From: an uncultured Poribacteria bacterium | Lineage (GTDB): Bacteria > Poribacteria > WGA-4E > WGA-3G | Assembly (NCBI GenBank): GCA_951828385.1 | Contig: OX639973.1 | Location: 2,719,200-2,783,199 of the forward strand | Direction of reading: 5' to 3' | Length of the DNA stretch: 64,000 bases | In this document: piece by piece, positions 47,438-56,622 of the stretch | Position numbering within the stretch: the first letter of the stretch is position 1 | Layout: every line of letters starts with the position of its first letter | Program-made: the position numbers and the translations under genes | Notes under the pieces: model-generated | The model's database searches: none | What the model was told of the DNA's origin: nothing | The model's input: only the letters and a program-made list of their open reading frames with translations

Positions 47438-48238
47438 ATGATGAAATTGGGGACCATGTCTCTGAATGTGAGAAATACGACTGCCACTGCTTTCGCGCAA
47501 ATAGTCTACGACCTCGGTTTTGACGTTATCGAACTGCATTCAAGCGCGTTTGAATCCACCGATGCTGACTACCTACGCAACCTAAAGATGGATCTCATGC
47601 GGAAAGGGTTGCCGTTGGGTTACATCGGTGTCAGCAATAACTTCGGCAAACCTGTTGCCGAGCACCCGGAACAAATTGCGCTCATCAAACAATGGATCGA
47701 CATCGCAGCTTTTATGAGCTGCCCGATCGTACGGGTATTTGCGGCTTATGTTCCTGAAGATTGTGAAGACGAAGAAACTTTGTGGCCACCTATGATTGAA
47801 GCCTTTAAGGAAGTTGCTGAGTACGGTTATGAATCGGGAATTCTTGTCGGGCTGCAGAATCACAACCACAACAACGTCACACGCGACGGGGATGCCGTTC
47901 TGCGGGCTTTGAACGGAACAGACCACCCCTATTTCACACATATCTTGGATACAGGCCAGTACGCAGGGTCACCCGGTGCAAGTGGACATCGCGGGTCTTC
48001 ACATCCGGGCTACGACTGTTATGCAAGCATTGAGCAGACTGCACCGCATGCTGTCTATGTCCGAACCAAGTTTTATGAAATCGATAGCGGTGTCGAGGAA
48101 TGGCTGGATTACCCACGTGTTTTGGACATCCTACGCGGTGTCGGCTATAACGGCTGTCTCTCAATTGTATACGAAGGTCAATCCGATCCGATTGAATCAA
48201 TGCGAAAGGCGAGAAGTTATCTGGAATCGTTACTGTAG
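47438..48238 (+). CDS. Sugar phosphate isomerase/epimerase (TIM barrel)
   Basis: This 266-residue xylose-isomerase-like TIM barrel protein (AP_endonuc_2 family) has the metal site visible as FDVIELHSSAF, VGLQNHNHNN, HILDTGQY and LSIVYEGQ. Glu in LQNH-type motifs is replaced by Gln-Asn, so the metal set may differ. AAAGGAGAA precedes the ATG. It is followed 15 bases later by an alcohol dehydrogenase; the two probably act in one carbohydrate pathway. Confidence 0.78.
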   Translation: MMKLGTMSLNVRNTTATAFAQIVYDLGFDVIELHSSAFESTDADYLRNLKMDLMRKGLPLGYIGVSNNFGKPVAEHPEQIALIKQWIDIAAFMSCPIVRVFAAYVPEDCEDEETLWPPMIEAFKEVAEYGYESGILVGLQNHNHNNVTRDGDAVLRALNGTDHPYFTHILDTGQYAGSPGASGHRGSSHPGYDCYASIEQTAPHAVYVRTKFYEIDSGVEEWLDYPRVLDILRGVGYNGCLSIVYEGQSDPIESMRKARSYLESLL

Positions 48239-48253
48239 GCGTGGAGGGAGAAA

Positions 48254-49357
48254 ATGAAAACGCGTGCTGCTGTTATGTATAAACATAACGAACCGGTCAT
48301 CGTTGAGGAACTTGAGTTAGATGAACCGAAGGCAAATGAAGTCCTCGTCCGTACTGCTGCGAGTGGGGTCTGCCACTCAGACCTTTCAGTCGTCACGGGT
48401 GCTATCTATTACGATGCCGCTGTCGTACTTGGACATGAAGGTGCGGGGATTATTGAACGGGTTGGCGCGGATGTAACAGATTTTCAGCCCGGTGACCATG
48501 TAATCTTGTCTTTCGTCAGCTATTGCGGCGGTTGTCGCATGTGTCAGATGGAAAAAGTCTGTCTGTGTGAAAGTTACGATGTCCCGCGCGGGTTTCAATT
48601 GGACGGCACGTATCGTCTACATAACAAATCCGGGGACGCTATCCTCCAGATGGCACGGATTGCAACGATGTCGGAATACATGGTTGTCCCCCAACAAAAC
48701 CTCGTGAAAATTGACAAGGATTACGCGTTAGAAAAAGCAGCACTCGTCGGATGCGGCGTGACAACCGGTGTTGGTGCAGTGCTCAATACTGCAAAGGTAG
48801 AACCCGGCAGCTCGGTAGCAGTTATCGGGACAGGTGGGGTGGGTCTGAACGCTATCCAAGGCGCGGTGCTCGCGCAAGCGGAACAGATTATCGCCGTTGA
48901 TATAGCGGAGAAGAAACTCGATTTTGCGAAAAGTTTTGGTGCGACGGATGCCGTCAACGCGGCAACGTGCGATCCGGTTGAAGCGGTCCGTGAATTGACT
49001 GACGGCCTCGGCGTAGACTACGCTTTTGAGGTGATCGGAAATCCGAAGACGATTGTGCAGGCGTATCGTATGGTGCGGGCGGCTGGCACTGCTGTGATCG
49101 TCGGCATGGCACACCACGAGATGGATGTTAGTATTCCGGCACAACACCTTGTCTCAACGGAGCGGCAGCTGATCGGTTCGTTCTACGGTTCGTGCCACCC
49201 GCGGGTGGATATGCCAAAACTTTTGAGATTGTACACGGAAGGCAAACTGAAGTTAGACGAACTCATTACACGGCACTATCGGCTTGAACAGATTAACGAG
49301 GCGTTCGCGGATATGGAAGCGGGTGAAAACGCGCGCGGGGTCATTGTTTTCAATTAG
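48254..49357 (+). CDS. Zinc-dependent alcohol dehydrogenase (MDR family)
   Basis: This 367-residue medium-chain dehydrogenase has catalytic-zinc ligands in GVCHSDLS (Cys, about residue 37) and GHEGAGIIE (His-Glu, about 62). Structural zinc ligands are in CGGCRMCQMEKVC (about 93-105). The NAD loop GTGGVGLNAIQGA is near 194. The structural zinc loop has the CxxCxxC...C spacing of class III-like enzymes. It forms an operon with the epimerase upstream. Confidence 0.88.
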   Translation: MKTRAAVMYKHNEPVIVEELELDEPKANEVLVRTAASGVCHSDLSVVTGAIYYDAAVVLGHEGAGIIERVGADVTDFQPGDHVILSFVSYCGGCRMCQMEKVCLCESYDVPRGFQLDGTYRLHNKSGDAILQMARIATMSEYMVVPQQNLVKIDKDYALEKAALVGCGVTTGVGAVLNTAKVEPGSSVAVIGTGGVGLNAIQGAVLAQAEQIIAVDIAEKKLDFAKSFGATDAVNAATCDPVEAVRELTDGLGVDYAFEVIGNPKTIVQAYRMVRAAGTAVIVGMAHHEMDVSIPAQHLVSTERQLIGSFYGSCHPRVDMPKLLRLYTEGKLKLDELITRHYRLEQINEAFADMEAGENARGVIVFN

Positions 49358-49500
49358 TCATCAGTTGTCAGTTAAAGAGATTTTTGATAATTCACATCTT
49401 CTTTGAAGTTGTTACTATTTCAGAATGGATGACGGTTGTAAATAAGTTGTTCGGCGATCACAACCCAGACCGAAAACTAATAACTGAAAACCGAGAACCA
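49357..49500. repeat. Spacer with heptad-type repeats
   Basis: CATCAGTTGTCAGTTAAAG at the left and AACTAATAACTGAAAACCG at the right form loose inverted arms about 100 bp apart. They are of the same word family as the element at 2266. Confidence 0.4.
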
Positions 49501-49504
49501 ATAT

Positions 49505-50281
49505 ATGAAGTCCGTACACACAGCGGTTCGAGAACAGTTTAGTCAGCACGCAGACTACTACGCACAGAGCATCGCGCATGCGAAAGGGGATACGTTAAAT
49601 GTCATCCTGGACTTTGCGGAGCCGAAAGGTACAGAGCGGACGTTGGATGTCGCGACAGGTACAGGTTTCACAGCGTTCGCGCTGGCACCGAAGGTTGGTT
49701 ATGTAGTCGCCACGGATCTGACCGCAGAAATGGTGGTGAAAGCAGCTGAGTTGGCGGAAGAGCAGGCAATAGACAACATTACATTTTCCCTTGCCGCTGC
49801 GGAGTCTTTGCCGTTTGCGACAGCCTCGTTAGATTTGGTGACGTGTCGGCTTGCTCCGCACCATTTCCAAGATGTCCCGAAGTTTTTAAGCGAGGTCCAT
49901 CGGGTTCTCCGAACAGACGGACTTTTTTGCCTCGTAGATTCCGTTTCCCCTGAATCAGAAAAGTTAATAGCGTGGCAGAACCGTGTAGAGGCACTTCGGG
50001 ACGACTCGCACGTTTACGGCCGTCCGCCATCCGAGTGGGATGTGATAATTACGGATGCCGGATTCTCACTCGAACGGACTGCACACGTCCGCAACGCCCA
50101 GATGTCGTTTTTGTGGTGGGTGCGTCCGGAGCAAAACTCACCAGAGATCGTGCAAGAAATCCGTGATGCGTTCGCCCAACTCTCACCTGATGAAGCGAAA
50201 AGGCATTACACAGTTGAACCCGCGGACGATGATTTCTATTTCTCCTGGCCCATGTACGCCGTTAAAGCAAGACGTGTGTGA
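49505..50281 (+). CDS. Class I SAM-dependent methyltransferase (UbiE-like)
   Basis: This 258-residue protein has the SAM-binding motif LDVATGTGFTAFALA (about residues 41-55) and the post-motif VVATDLTAEMV. LDLVTCRLAPHHFQD and VLRTDGLFCLVDSV fit the Methyltransf_11 family. The substrate is unknown. It is the last plus-strand gene before the minus-strand restriction locus. Confidence 0.8.
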   Translation: MKSVHTAVREQFSQHADYYAQSIAHAKGDTLNVILDFAEPKGTERTLDVATGTGFTAFALAPKVGYVVATDLTAEMVVKAAELAEEQAIDNITFSLAAAESLPFATASLDLVTCRLAPHHFQDVPKFLSEVHRVLRTDGLFCLVDSVSPESEKLIAWQNRVEALRDDSHVYGRPPSEWDVIITDAGFSLERTAHVRNAQMSFLWWVRPEQNSPEIVQEIRDAFAQLSPDEAKRHYTVEPADDDFYFSWPMYAVKARRV

Positions 50282-50295
50282 TAGAAACCTCGCCT

Positions 50296-51030
50296 TCAAT
50301 ATCCCCAATCTTCGTATGCCAATGGTGCGCGGTTGAGTTCATCCCGATAGGTACGCCATTGCGGTAGAAACTTGTCCATCAGTTCACGAAACCGATCGTT
50401 GTGGCCGCGCTCCAGAAGATGCACCATCTCATGGACCAAAACGTACGCCAGACAAGATTTCGGCTTCTTTGCGAGTTCAAGATTCAGCCAGATGCGCTTG
50501 GCTCCGATGTTGCAAGACCCCCAGAGCGTTTTCATCCGCTTAATTCGCACCTCATTGACAGACACACCCAACTTTGGTTCCCATTTTTCAAGCAGTGGCG
50601 GCACCTCCGCCCGCAGATGTTGGCGATACCAACGCTGCATCACCGCTCCCCGTTTGGCACGATCAGAGCCGGGACGGACACTGAGTACGATCTTTGTATT
50701 GTTGGGCAGCCAGACCTTCGGTGGACAGTCTTGCTCGATGACATCAAGTCGGTAGCGTCTACCAGCAAAATAGTGGCTCTCACCGGTTACGAACTCGCGT
50801 TCATATTGCCGCTCCTGCTTGGCGAATTCTGCCTGTTTCTGCCGGATCCATGCAAGCCGTGTGATGACTGCCATCCGAATCGCATCTTCATCAAAGTGTA
50901 GCGGAGCCGACACCCGCACGCGTCCGTTTGGCGGATGAACGCCTATATAGAAGTGCTTAATGTCCTTACGGACGACCTCTACCGAAATCCCGCTTATATC
51001 AATATGATACCTCTCTATTTTAGTATTCAC
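50296..51030 (-). CDS. YgjP-like M48 family metallopeptidase
   Basis: This 244-residue protein of the DUF45/WLM group has LVHEMVHLLERGHNDRF (about residues 203-219), giving the HExxH zinc site and a third His. The upstream segment TLWGSCNIGAKRIWLN is characteristic. These genes are often found next to type I restriction genes. Here its start overlaps the end of hsdR by 11 bases, so the two are co-translated. Confidence 0.85.
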   Translation of the reverse strand: MNTKIERYHIDISGISVEVVRKDIKHFYIGVHPPNGRVRVSAPLHFDEDAIRMAVITRLAWIRQKQAEFAKQERQYEREFVTGESHYFAGRRYRLDVIEQDCPPKVWLPNNTKIVLSVRPGSDRAKRGAVMQRWYRQHLRAEVPPLLEKWEPKLGVSVNEVRIKRMKTLWGSCNIGAKRIWLNLELAKKPKSCLAYVLVHEMVHLLERGHNDRFRELMDKFLPQWRTYRDELNRAPLAYEDWGY

Positions 51031-54000
51031 TCTGATTCACCGCCAGTTCAAAAAGTGCGTCAGAGTCAAGGCCTTCGTCGCTAAACTCTTCTGCGATGAC
51101 GCGTGCAATAGCCTGCCGGACCCGCATCCGCTTGAATCTATTGTCCCGCCAGTCGTCTTGTCTGTTTTCACGGATAGCGGCATCTATTGCGCGTGCTGCT
51201 GCTTCTCGACGGTCTTCGGGAAGGTTATCAAGGTTGTTAAAGAACGCTTGCAAGGGACCGGTGTTGATATTGGGAGGGTATTCGGCTTGGCTTTCTGGTT
51301 CGGTAATTTGTGAGCTGAGTCCTTCGATTTCGGAGAGATACTCCCGATAATCCATAGCACCGCGTCGGCGTTCACGAATGATTTCATCAAGCAGATGTGA
51401 AATTTCCTCGTAATACTTCGGATTAACAGCAGACCTGTCAACGATGAGTCGCCGAAGGTTGTTTGCTATGGTTGCTGCTATCGCTTCTTGATTGGTGCGT
51501 ATGCCGTCTGGAAGTTGATCGAGTGCTTCGGCACCGTTTTGAACAATCAGTTCCACTAATGGGATATCGCCGAGTGTTGAGAGTATTTCGCTGTCTTCAG
51601 CACGGATGTATGTATCAATGAGATGCCGCATATCGGGTTCATAGGCTTTCAGATCAACGTAATCACCACTGGCGAGTTTGATCTCTTGGCTGACGCTATC
51701 ATAATGGCTGACTTCATCTCTAATTTCCTGTGCCGTCGCTTGTGTATAGCCTGCCTCGGTCATCTCATTTGCGAGGTTGGCGTAAGCCCGGACGAATGCG
51801 GCTGTAAATTTATAGAGTTTCTCGCGTTTGGGTTCATTGGCTTTGAGCTGCGCGATATTCCCAGCGTCTTGACCACAAAAGTAACGGATATAAGCGGCGG
51901 AATTGTACGGCGGTCGGACGGGTTCACACAACGCCTTAATCGCTTCTCGTGTCTCTTCTAAGCGTTCTCTCCCTTTCTGGAGTCTATCCTTCAAGAGTCC
52001 TTGGACATCTTCCGGGTCAAAGTTTTCAAACGCCTCGCTGGTGTAGTCGGTAATTGCCTGCTCCAGTGACCGGAAGAGATCCTTGTAGTCAACGATGTAG
52101 CCGAATTCCTTGTCCGCACCGTCGAGACGATTGACCCTGCAGATGGCTTGGAACAGTCCGTGGTCTTGCATGTTCTTGTCGATGTAGAGATAGGTCGCTG
52201 GGGGTGCGTCGAAACCGGTGAGAAGTTTGTCAACAACGATAAAGAGTTTTATCTTCTCCGGATTTTCAATGAAAAGTTTTTTAACCTCACGCTCAAACCG
52301 ATCGGCTTTATGCATCGCAGTATTTTCGGGTTCATTAAAGTGGTCGGCGAGCATTTGTCGATAGACGTAATATTCTGTCTGTCTATCGGTCCGTCCTTCG
52401 CCGGTTTCCTCTCTTGCGACGCTATCTGCTGACGGTCTATAGGATGTTATGATGGCGCATTTCCCTTTTAAAGGTGTTTCCTGAAAGAGTTGAAAAAATC
52501 GGCAAGCGGAGAAGATACTATCCGCGACGAGCATAGCGTTGCCGCGTCCGCTCTTAAGTCTGTCTCGTTCCGCCATATCGAGGACGATATCGGCGACGAT
52601 TTTGCCCAAGCGTTCGCGGGAACTGAGGACGTTCTGCATCGTGATCCAGCGTTTTCGGAGCCGCGCTTTCGCTCTCTCAGTTAACCCGCTGGTTTTATCC
52701 TCGAACCACTGATCGATTTCCGCCTGAGAAGTGAGATTCTGGTCAACATCGCGTGCCTCATAGCGGAGGTCTAACACGACACTGTCTTCAACGGCTTCGT
52801 CGTATTTGTAGGTGTGGATATAGGGACCGAAGGTTTCAATACTGCGTTGTTTGTCGCTTTTCAAGAGCGGTGTACCTGTGAAACCAATCAACGTTGCATT
52901 GGGTAGAAGCACCTTCATGGCTTTGTGGAGTTTTCCGGACTGTGTGCGGTGGCATTCGTCAACGAAGACGAAGAATTCACCTTTCGTTTGAAAACCGTCC
53001 GGTAGATGTTTTTCAATGTCCTTAACATAATCGTCATAGTCGTCAGTCTCGGCATCTGCTATCTCATCCGACCTGCCGAATTTGTGGACAAGTGAACAGA
53101 CCAAACGCTCGGCAGAATTCGATAGAACTTGCAGGAGATGCGCGCCGCTCTGTGTCCGCTTAATGTTTTCGTTGACCCCATTAAAAACCTGTTCAATCTG
53201 TTCGTCGAGTTCGGTGCGGTCGGTGATGATAAGCACACGTGCGTTCGGGATAGTTTCGAGGATTGATTTTGCGAGCCAGACCATTGTGAGGCTCTTCCCG
53301 CTGCCTTGCGTGTGCCAGATGATACCGCCTTCTCTGCGTCTTACATTTTCTTGCGCGGCTTTGACACCGAAGAATTGGTTGTGTCTGCAGATTTTCTTGA
53401 TACTTCCGTCGAATACGATGAAGTTGTGCAGGATGTCAAGCATTCGGGTTTGGTTACAGAGTTGACTGAGTTCTCGGAGCAACGGATTATCGCCTGCCTC
53501 CGAATGGGCATCGGTCTCCTTCCACTGCAGCCAGTGTTTCTCTGGTGTTTTGATTGTGCTGTAGCGGAGTCCTTGAATTTCGCTGCCTGCCATGACGAGT
53601 TGCACAGTGGCGAAAAACCGTTCGATGAAATCTTCACGTTGGTTGGTAAGGTTCTGACGGATGCCTTCGGAAACGGAGACGGTGGAGCGTTTGAGTTCCA
53701 AGACACCGATGGCGATGCCGTTGATGTAGAGGACAACATCGGGACGTTTCGTGTGCTCACCTTTGAGGGTAACCTCTTCGGCGATACCGAAATCGTTGCT
53801 GAACGGATGTTCCCAGTCGATGAGTTTGACGGTGATGCGGTTCTCACCTGTGCTCGGTTGGACATTGACACCGTAGCGCAACAGTTCATAGACCTCTCGG
53901 TTTGCATCAATAAGGCTTCTATTGCCACCGAGTGCGGACGCTTTGTCGAGTTCATACAGCACTTTGGTGATAATCTCGTCGTCGTGCTGTCTGCTCTTGA

Positions 54001-54148
54001 GCCAATCGGTCAGCAAGTCTTTCTCGACGTTGCTATTGTCTTGACGCGCGTGCCAGTTGCCGAGGTCGCTATACCCCAAGGTCTTCTGGAAGAATGTGAC
54101 GACGCGTTCTTGTGTCCGTATTTCGGTTTCGCCGACGGTGGTATTCAT
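51020..54148 (-). CDS. hsdR: Type I restriction enzyme subunit HsdR
   Basis: This 1042-residue motor-nuclease translocates DNA and cuts it. The nuclease motif is PDVVLYINGIAIGVLELKRS (about residues 136-155), a PD...ExK site. Helicase motifs follow: Walker A HTQGSGKSLTMV (about 290), FVDECHRTQSGK (about 397), FTGTPLL, and QAICRVNRLDGADKE. The C-terminal part is the HsdM-contact helical region. It is separated from hsdS and hsdM by about six kilobases of cargo genes. Confidence 0.93.
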   Translation of the reverse strand: MNTTVGETEIRTQERVVTFFQKTLGYSDLGNWHARQDNSNVEKDLLTDWLKSRQHDDEIITKVLYELDKASALGGNRSLIDANREVYELLRYGVNVQPSTGENRITVKLIDWEHPFSNDFGIAEEVTLKGEHTKRPDVVLYINGIAIGVLELKRSTVSVSEGIRQNLTNQREDFIERFFATVQLVMAGSEIQGLRYSTIKTPEKHWLQWKETDAHSEAGDNPLLRELSQLCNQTRMLDILHNFIVFDGSIKKICRHNQFFGVKAAQENVRRREGGIIWHTQGSGKSLTMVWLAKSILETIPNARVLIITDRTELDEQIEQVFNGVNENIKRTQSGAHLLQVLSNSAERLVCSLVHKFGRSDEIADAETDDYDDYVKDIEKHLPDGFQTKGEFFVFVDECHRTQSGKLHKAMKVLLPNATLIGFTGTPLLKSDKQRSIETFGPYIHTYKYDEAVEDSVVLDLRYEARDVDQNLTSQAEIDQWFEDKTSGLTERAKARLRKRWITMQNVLSSRERLGKIVADIVLDMAERDRLKSGRGNAMLVADSIFSACRFFQLFQETPLKGKCAIITSYRPSADSVAREETGEGRTDRQTEYYVYRQMLADHFNEPENTAMHKADRFEREVKKLFIENPEKIKLFIVVDKLLTGFDAPPATYLYIDKNMQDHGLFQAICRVNRLDGADKEFGYIVDYKDLFRSLEQAITDYTSEAFENFDPEDVQGLLKDRLQKGRERLEETREAIKALCEPVRPPYNSAAYIRYFCGQDAGNIAQLKANEPKREKLYKFTAAFVRAYANLANEMTEAGYTQATAQEIRDEVSHYDSVSQEIKLASGDYVDLKAYEPDMRHLIDTYIRAEDSEILSTLGDIPLVELIVQNGAEALDQLPDGIRTNQEAIAATIANNLRRLIVDRSAVNPKYYEEISHLLDEIIRERRRGAMDYREYLSEIEGLSSQITEPESQAEYPPNINTGPLQAFFNNLDNLPEDRREAAARAIDAAIRENRQDDWRDNRFKRMRVRQAIARVIAEEFSDEGLDSDALFELAVNQSEY

Positions 54149-54149
54149 A

Positions 54150-54215
54150 GTAGTTATCAGTTTTCAGTACGATTTTTCTGCGAAAATCTTTCAGTTGTCA
54201 GTTTTTAGTTTCACA
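54150..54215. repeat. Heptad-type spacer element
   Basis: AGTTATCAGTTTTCAGTACG and CAGTTGTCAGTTTTTAGTTTC flank ATTTTTCTGCGAAAATC. Inverted, this matches the right half of the element near 2335-2380 (ACTGAAAGATTTT...AAATCGTACTG). It sits just upstream of hsdR. Confidence 0.55.
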
Positions 54216-54229
54216 ATTATAGACATGTA

Positions 54230-54296
54230 GCAGCTTGTGCTGCAGCACAAGCTGCAGCACAAGCTACAGCACAAGCTACAGCACAAGCTACAGCTT
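54230..54296. repeat. 12-bp tandem repeat between hsdR and the DUF4062 gene
   Basis: The unit CACAAGCTACAG is repeated about four times (with one C-to-G variant), preceded by the inverse GCAGCTTGTGCTG so that the left end folds back. On the plus strand it reads as a Leu-Gln-His-Lys repeat, which I take as incidental. It lies directly after the stop of the DUF4062 gene. Confidence 0.75.
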
Positions 54297-55788
54297 AATC
54301 TGATTTTTCTGACTTCAGACTCGCCAAAGCAATCTCCCCTTTTTCTGTCAACCGGTACTGCTGCTGCGGACTCCTTGGTTTCTCTGGTAGCGTATATTGG
54401 ATTATCTCATCAGTTAGGAGGTCTCGAAAAACCTTTCTAAGCTGACCGGAAACTTCCTTCTGTCCTAATTTCTTGGACAATTCGGATCTTGAGATTGGAC
54501 CCTCGGCAAGTAAGTTTAGCACTTTTGATTTAAGGTCCCCGGGGGGGGACTCTGGCTGCACCTCAATCTGCTCTGGAGGTTTGGCACGCCAAATCGTTGT
54601 CTTGAATCCACCGCTGTCAGTGAATTCCGGTTCGGGTAAGCCGGCATCACTGCAACGGTGGATCATGTCTAATGTCCCTGTCCCCATCTCTTCAATGTAT
54701 TGGGTGAGGTACAAGGATCGAGCAAGCAATCGGTTGTTGGGTACCGATGGGTGCGCCTGTCGCAGTTGCTCCAGAGTCAAGGCGGGTGGCAATCTGCCAG
54801 GATTCAAAACCTCAAGCCGATCCGAGAACAGCATCACTTGGACACTGGCATTACTGGTATAGTCCCGATGTGCTACGGCATTGACGATCGCTTCCCTCAC
54901 CACCTCTTTTGGAATCTCATAGCTAACAGGTGCTTGCGTACTCTCTGCCCGTGTTCCTACCGACAGTGCAATCTTGCTAAGCACAAAATCGACTGCCTGA
55001 TCAACGAGTTGAAACGCTGTGCCGTTGTAGCGCTGATAGGATGGAATCGGTTTGGCGACTTCTGTTCCGTGGAAATGGGCACATTTAACGTCCGAGGAAA
55101 TCAGAAACCGCTGTGGTGCTTTCGCAAATGATAACACCGCCGCGTTCGTTGGTCGTCCACCGTTTAAGAGATTCAGATGTCCCAGCAATACCTCGGTTGA
55201 GGTGCCTTCAGTCAACGGGAAGTCTCTTGTATTGCGTGCCGTGCGGATAAACCAACCCATCTGCTCGGTGTCGAGATCGTCCAGTGAGGCTTTTAAACAC
55301 GGTGCGGCATCAAAAGTCTCAGAACGGATAAAGTCTTCGCTATCAAGGTATTCAACTAACGCTGCGTAGAGTGCTGTTACTAATTCTTCCGAGGTGGTGA
55401 ATCGTTTTCGGATGAGTCCGGCTTGTGCTTTTTGAATAAGCACCTGCATTTTGGGATGCCGATTGTCATCGCTTGTGCCTTTCACGAAAATCAGGCGATG
55501 AACACCGTTGGCGGTTGCCTGATCAAACTCCCGCTCTGTCGGTGATATACCCTCTGCATCCTCCGATCCGTAGTTATCGCCGAATAACCCCACGTAGATA
55601 TCGGACTGTTCGACTTCGTCCAGATACAGCGAATCCGGTCGGAGATCTGATGCTGGCACGTCTTCAAATAGAAAGACATCAAAGAACCTCTGCATCAACG
55701 GGTCGTCCCGCAGATAGTCGCGCAGTGCCTTGCGTTCTTGTGCGAATTCCGTTTGTACGCTGCTGATGAAAATACGGATATGATTCAT
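54295..55788 (-). CDS. DUF4062 / HATPase / winged-helix protein
   Basis: This 497-residue protein has three parts. Residues 1-150 match DUF4062 (IRIFISSVQTEFAQERKAL, GLFGDNYG), a nucleotide-binding fold related to TIR/SIR-like domains. Residues about 280-400 match the RecG-C-terminal-like ATP-binding domain (REAIVNAVAHRDY, EVLNPGRLP, NRLLARSLYL). The last 80 residues form a winged helix (LNLLAEGPISRSELSKKLG). Such proteins occur with restriction systems and are predicted regulators or effectors. It is within the type I cargo. Confidence 0.75.
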   Translation of the reverse strand: MNHIRIFISSVQTEFAQERKALRDYLRDDPLMQRFFDVFLFEDVPASDLRPDSLYLDEVEQSDIYVGLFGDNYGSEDAEGISPTEREFDQATANGVHRLIFVKGTSDDNRHPKMQVLIQKAQAGLIRKRFTTSEELVTALYAALVEYLDSEDFIRSETFDAAPCLKASLDDLDTEQMGWFIRTARNTRDFPLTEGTSTEVLLGHLNLLNGGRPTNAAVLSFAKAPQRFLISSDVKCAHFHGTEVAKPIPSYQRYNGTAFQLVDQAVDFVLSKIALSVGTRAESTQAPVSYEIPKEVVREAIVNAVAHRDYTSNASVQVMLFSDRLEVLNPGRLPPALTLEQLRQAHPSVPNNRLLARSLYLTQYIEEMGTGTLDMIHRCSDAGLPEPEFTDSGGFKTTIWRAKPPEQIEVQPESPPGDLKSKVLNLLAEGPISRSELSKKLGQKEVSGQLRKVFRDLLTDEIIQYTLPEKPRSPQQQYRLTEKGEIALASLKSEKSD

Positions 55789-55813
55789 TGTTCACCTGTT
55801 ACACTGCTGGTAC

Positions 55814-56023
55814 TTATGCCTTTGTCACCTGTATCGGTTCAGATACATGGCGAGTCAGGTATTCCAGAACCTCCTCTTGCATTTTTTCTATTTCTGCCCT
55901 GTACCCACTCGAAACGAGTGAAAATTCTTCAGCGGAGGCTTTAACACGCAATTGCAAAAGTAAGTCCTGAAAATAGGCGATACGTTCTTGACTTGTTTTG
56001 AGTTCTATATCGTTTTGAATCAT
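55814..56023 (-). CDS. Small 69-residue helical protein
   Basis: The protein is almost entirely helical (ERIAYFQDLLLQLRVKASAE, then YRAEIEKMQEEVLEYLTRH). It begins close after a weak upstream region and ends 25 bases before the DUF4062 gene. Its length and composition suggest an antitoxin or adaptor. The family is not recognised. Confidence 0.5.
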   Translation of the reverse strand: MIQNDIELKTSQERIAYFQDLLLQLRVKASAEEFSLVSSGYRAEIEKMQEEVLEYLTRHVSEPIQVTKA

Positions 56024-56034
56024 TTAAAATCGAT

Positions 56035-56070
56035 GCTTATGGGGTGAGGAGACCTCGCCCCTACGGTTAA
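56035..56070. repeat. Hairpin repeat GGGGTGAGG / CCTCGCCCC
   Basis: A nine-base stem with one mismatch (GGGGTGAGG-AGA-CCTCGCCCC, about 56041-56061). It is similar to intergenic REP-like hairpins of the GGGGCGAGG type. Confidence 0.5.
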
Positions 56071-56100
56071 CATACTTTAAAATTCAAAGTGGAACAATCA

Positions 56101-56448
56101 CTACTTGGGCACTCGTATTTGTATAGTGAATGTATCGGCGTTTGGCGGTTTGCCTTCTTTCTTCCTAACAGATATCTCAACGTAATGTATCAGAGATTTT
56201 ATGCTTTTTACTAAATTTTTTAAACGATCTTCACGTTGAATTAAATATCTTGCATCTTCTAATAACGCTATCTGCGTAGCCCCATATCCTTGGTATGAAG
56301 AACTTGTATGGGCAACGGTATGATTTCGAGCCTCTTTAAGTTTCTGATAAATATCATTCCGTCTGATGCTTCCCAAATCACTTTCTAACTTTTCTACGTC
56401 CTCTTGATGACAGGATTTAAGACGTGTCTGTAGACAAAACAGGGCCAT
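56101..56448 (-). CDS. HEPN-like protein, probably 5'-truncated
   Basis: This 115-residue helical protein has KEARNHTVAHTSS (about residues 39-51). The R-x5-H spacing matches the HEPN RNase motif R(x4-6)H, as in the two AbiU2-like paralogs at 58819-60230. It lacks the long N-terminal helical half that those paralogs have, and TGA lies just before the ATG, with no ribosome site. Two copies of CGCAGCATTTCGCA upstream hint at rearrangement. It may be a remnant. Confidence 0.45.
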   Translation of the reverse strand: MALFCLQTRLKSCHQEDVEKLESDLGSIRRNDIYQKLKEARNHTVAHTSSSYQGYGATQIALLEDARYLIQREDRLKNLVKSIKSLIHYVEISVRKKEGKPPNADTFTIQIRVPK

Positions 56449-56622
56449 TCAATTTTAAGAAATTATTGGATTGGATGTCTTTTTTCCAGGATCCGGTGCG
56501 AAATGCTGCGACAGGCTGCGAAATGCTGCGAATTTTTCTGGAGTTTTTTAAAAAACATAACATATATAAAGTATTTTCATTTCAAGTTTCTCCAAATAAA
56601 GTTCCCGGATAGATTGATGTTA

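Noticed and set aside
54237-54440. Plus-strand frame encoding a Leu-Gln-His-Lys repeat
   Set aside because: It is the translation of a 12-bp DNA tandem repeat opposite a well-supported gene; no ribosome site.
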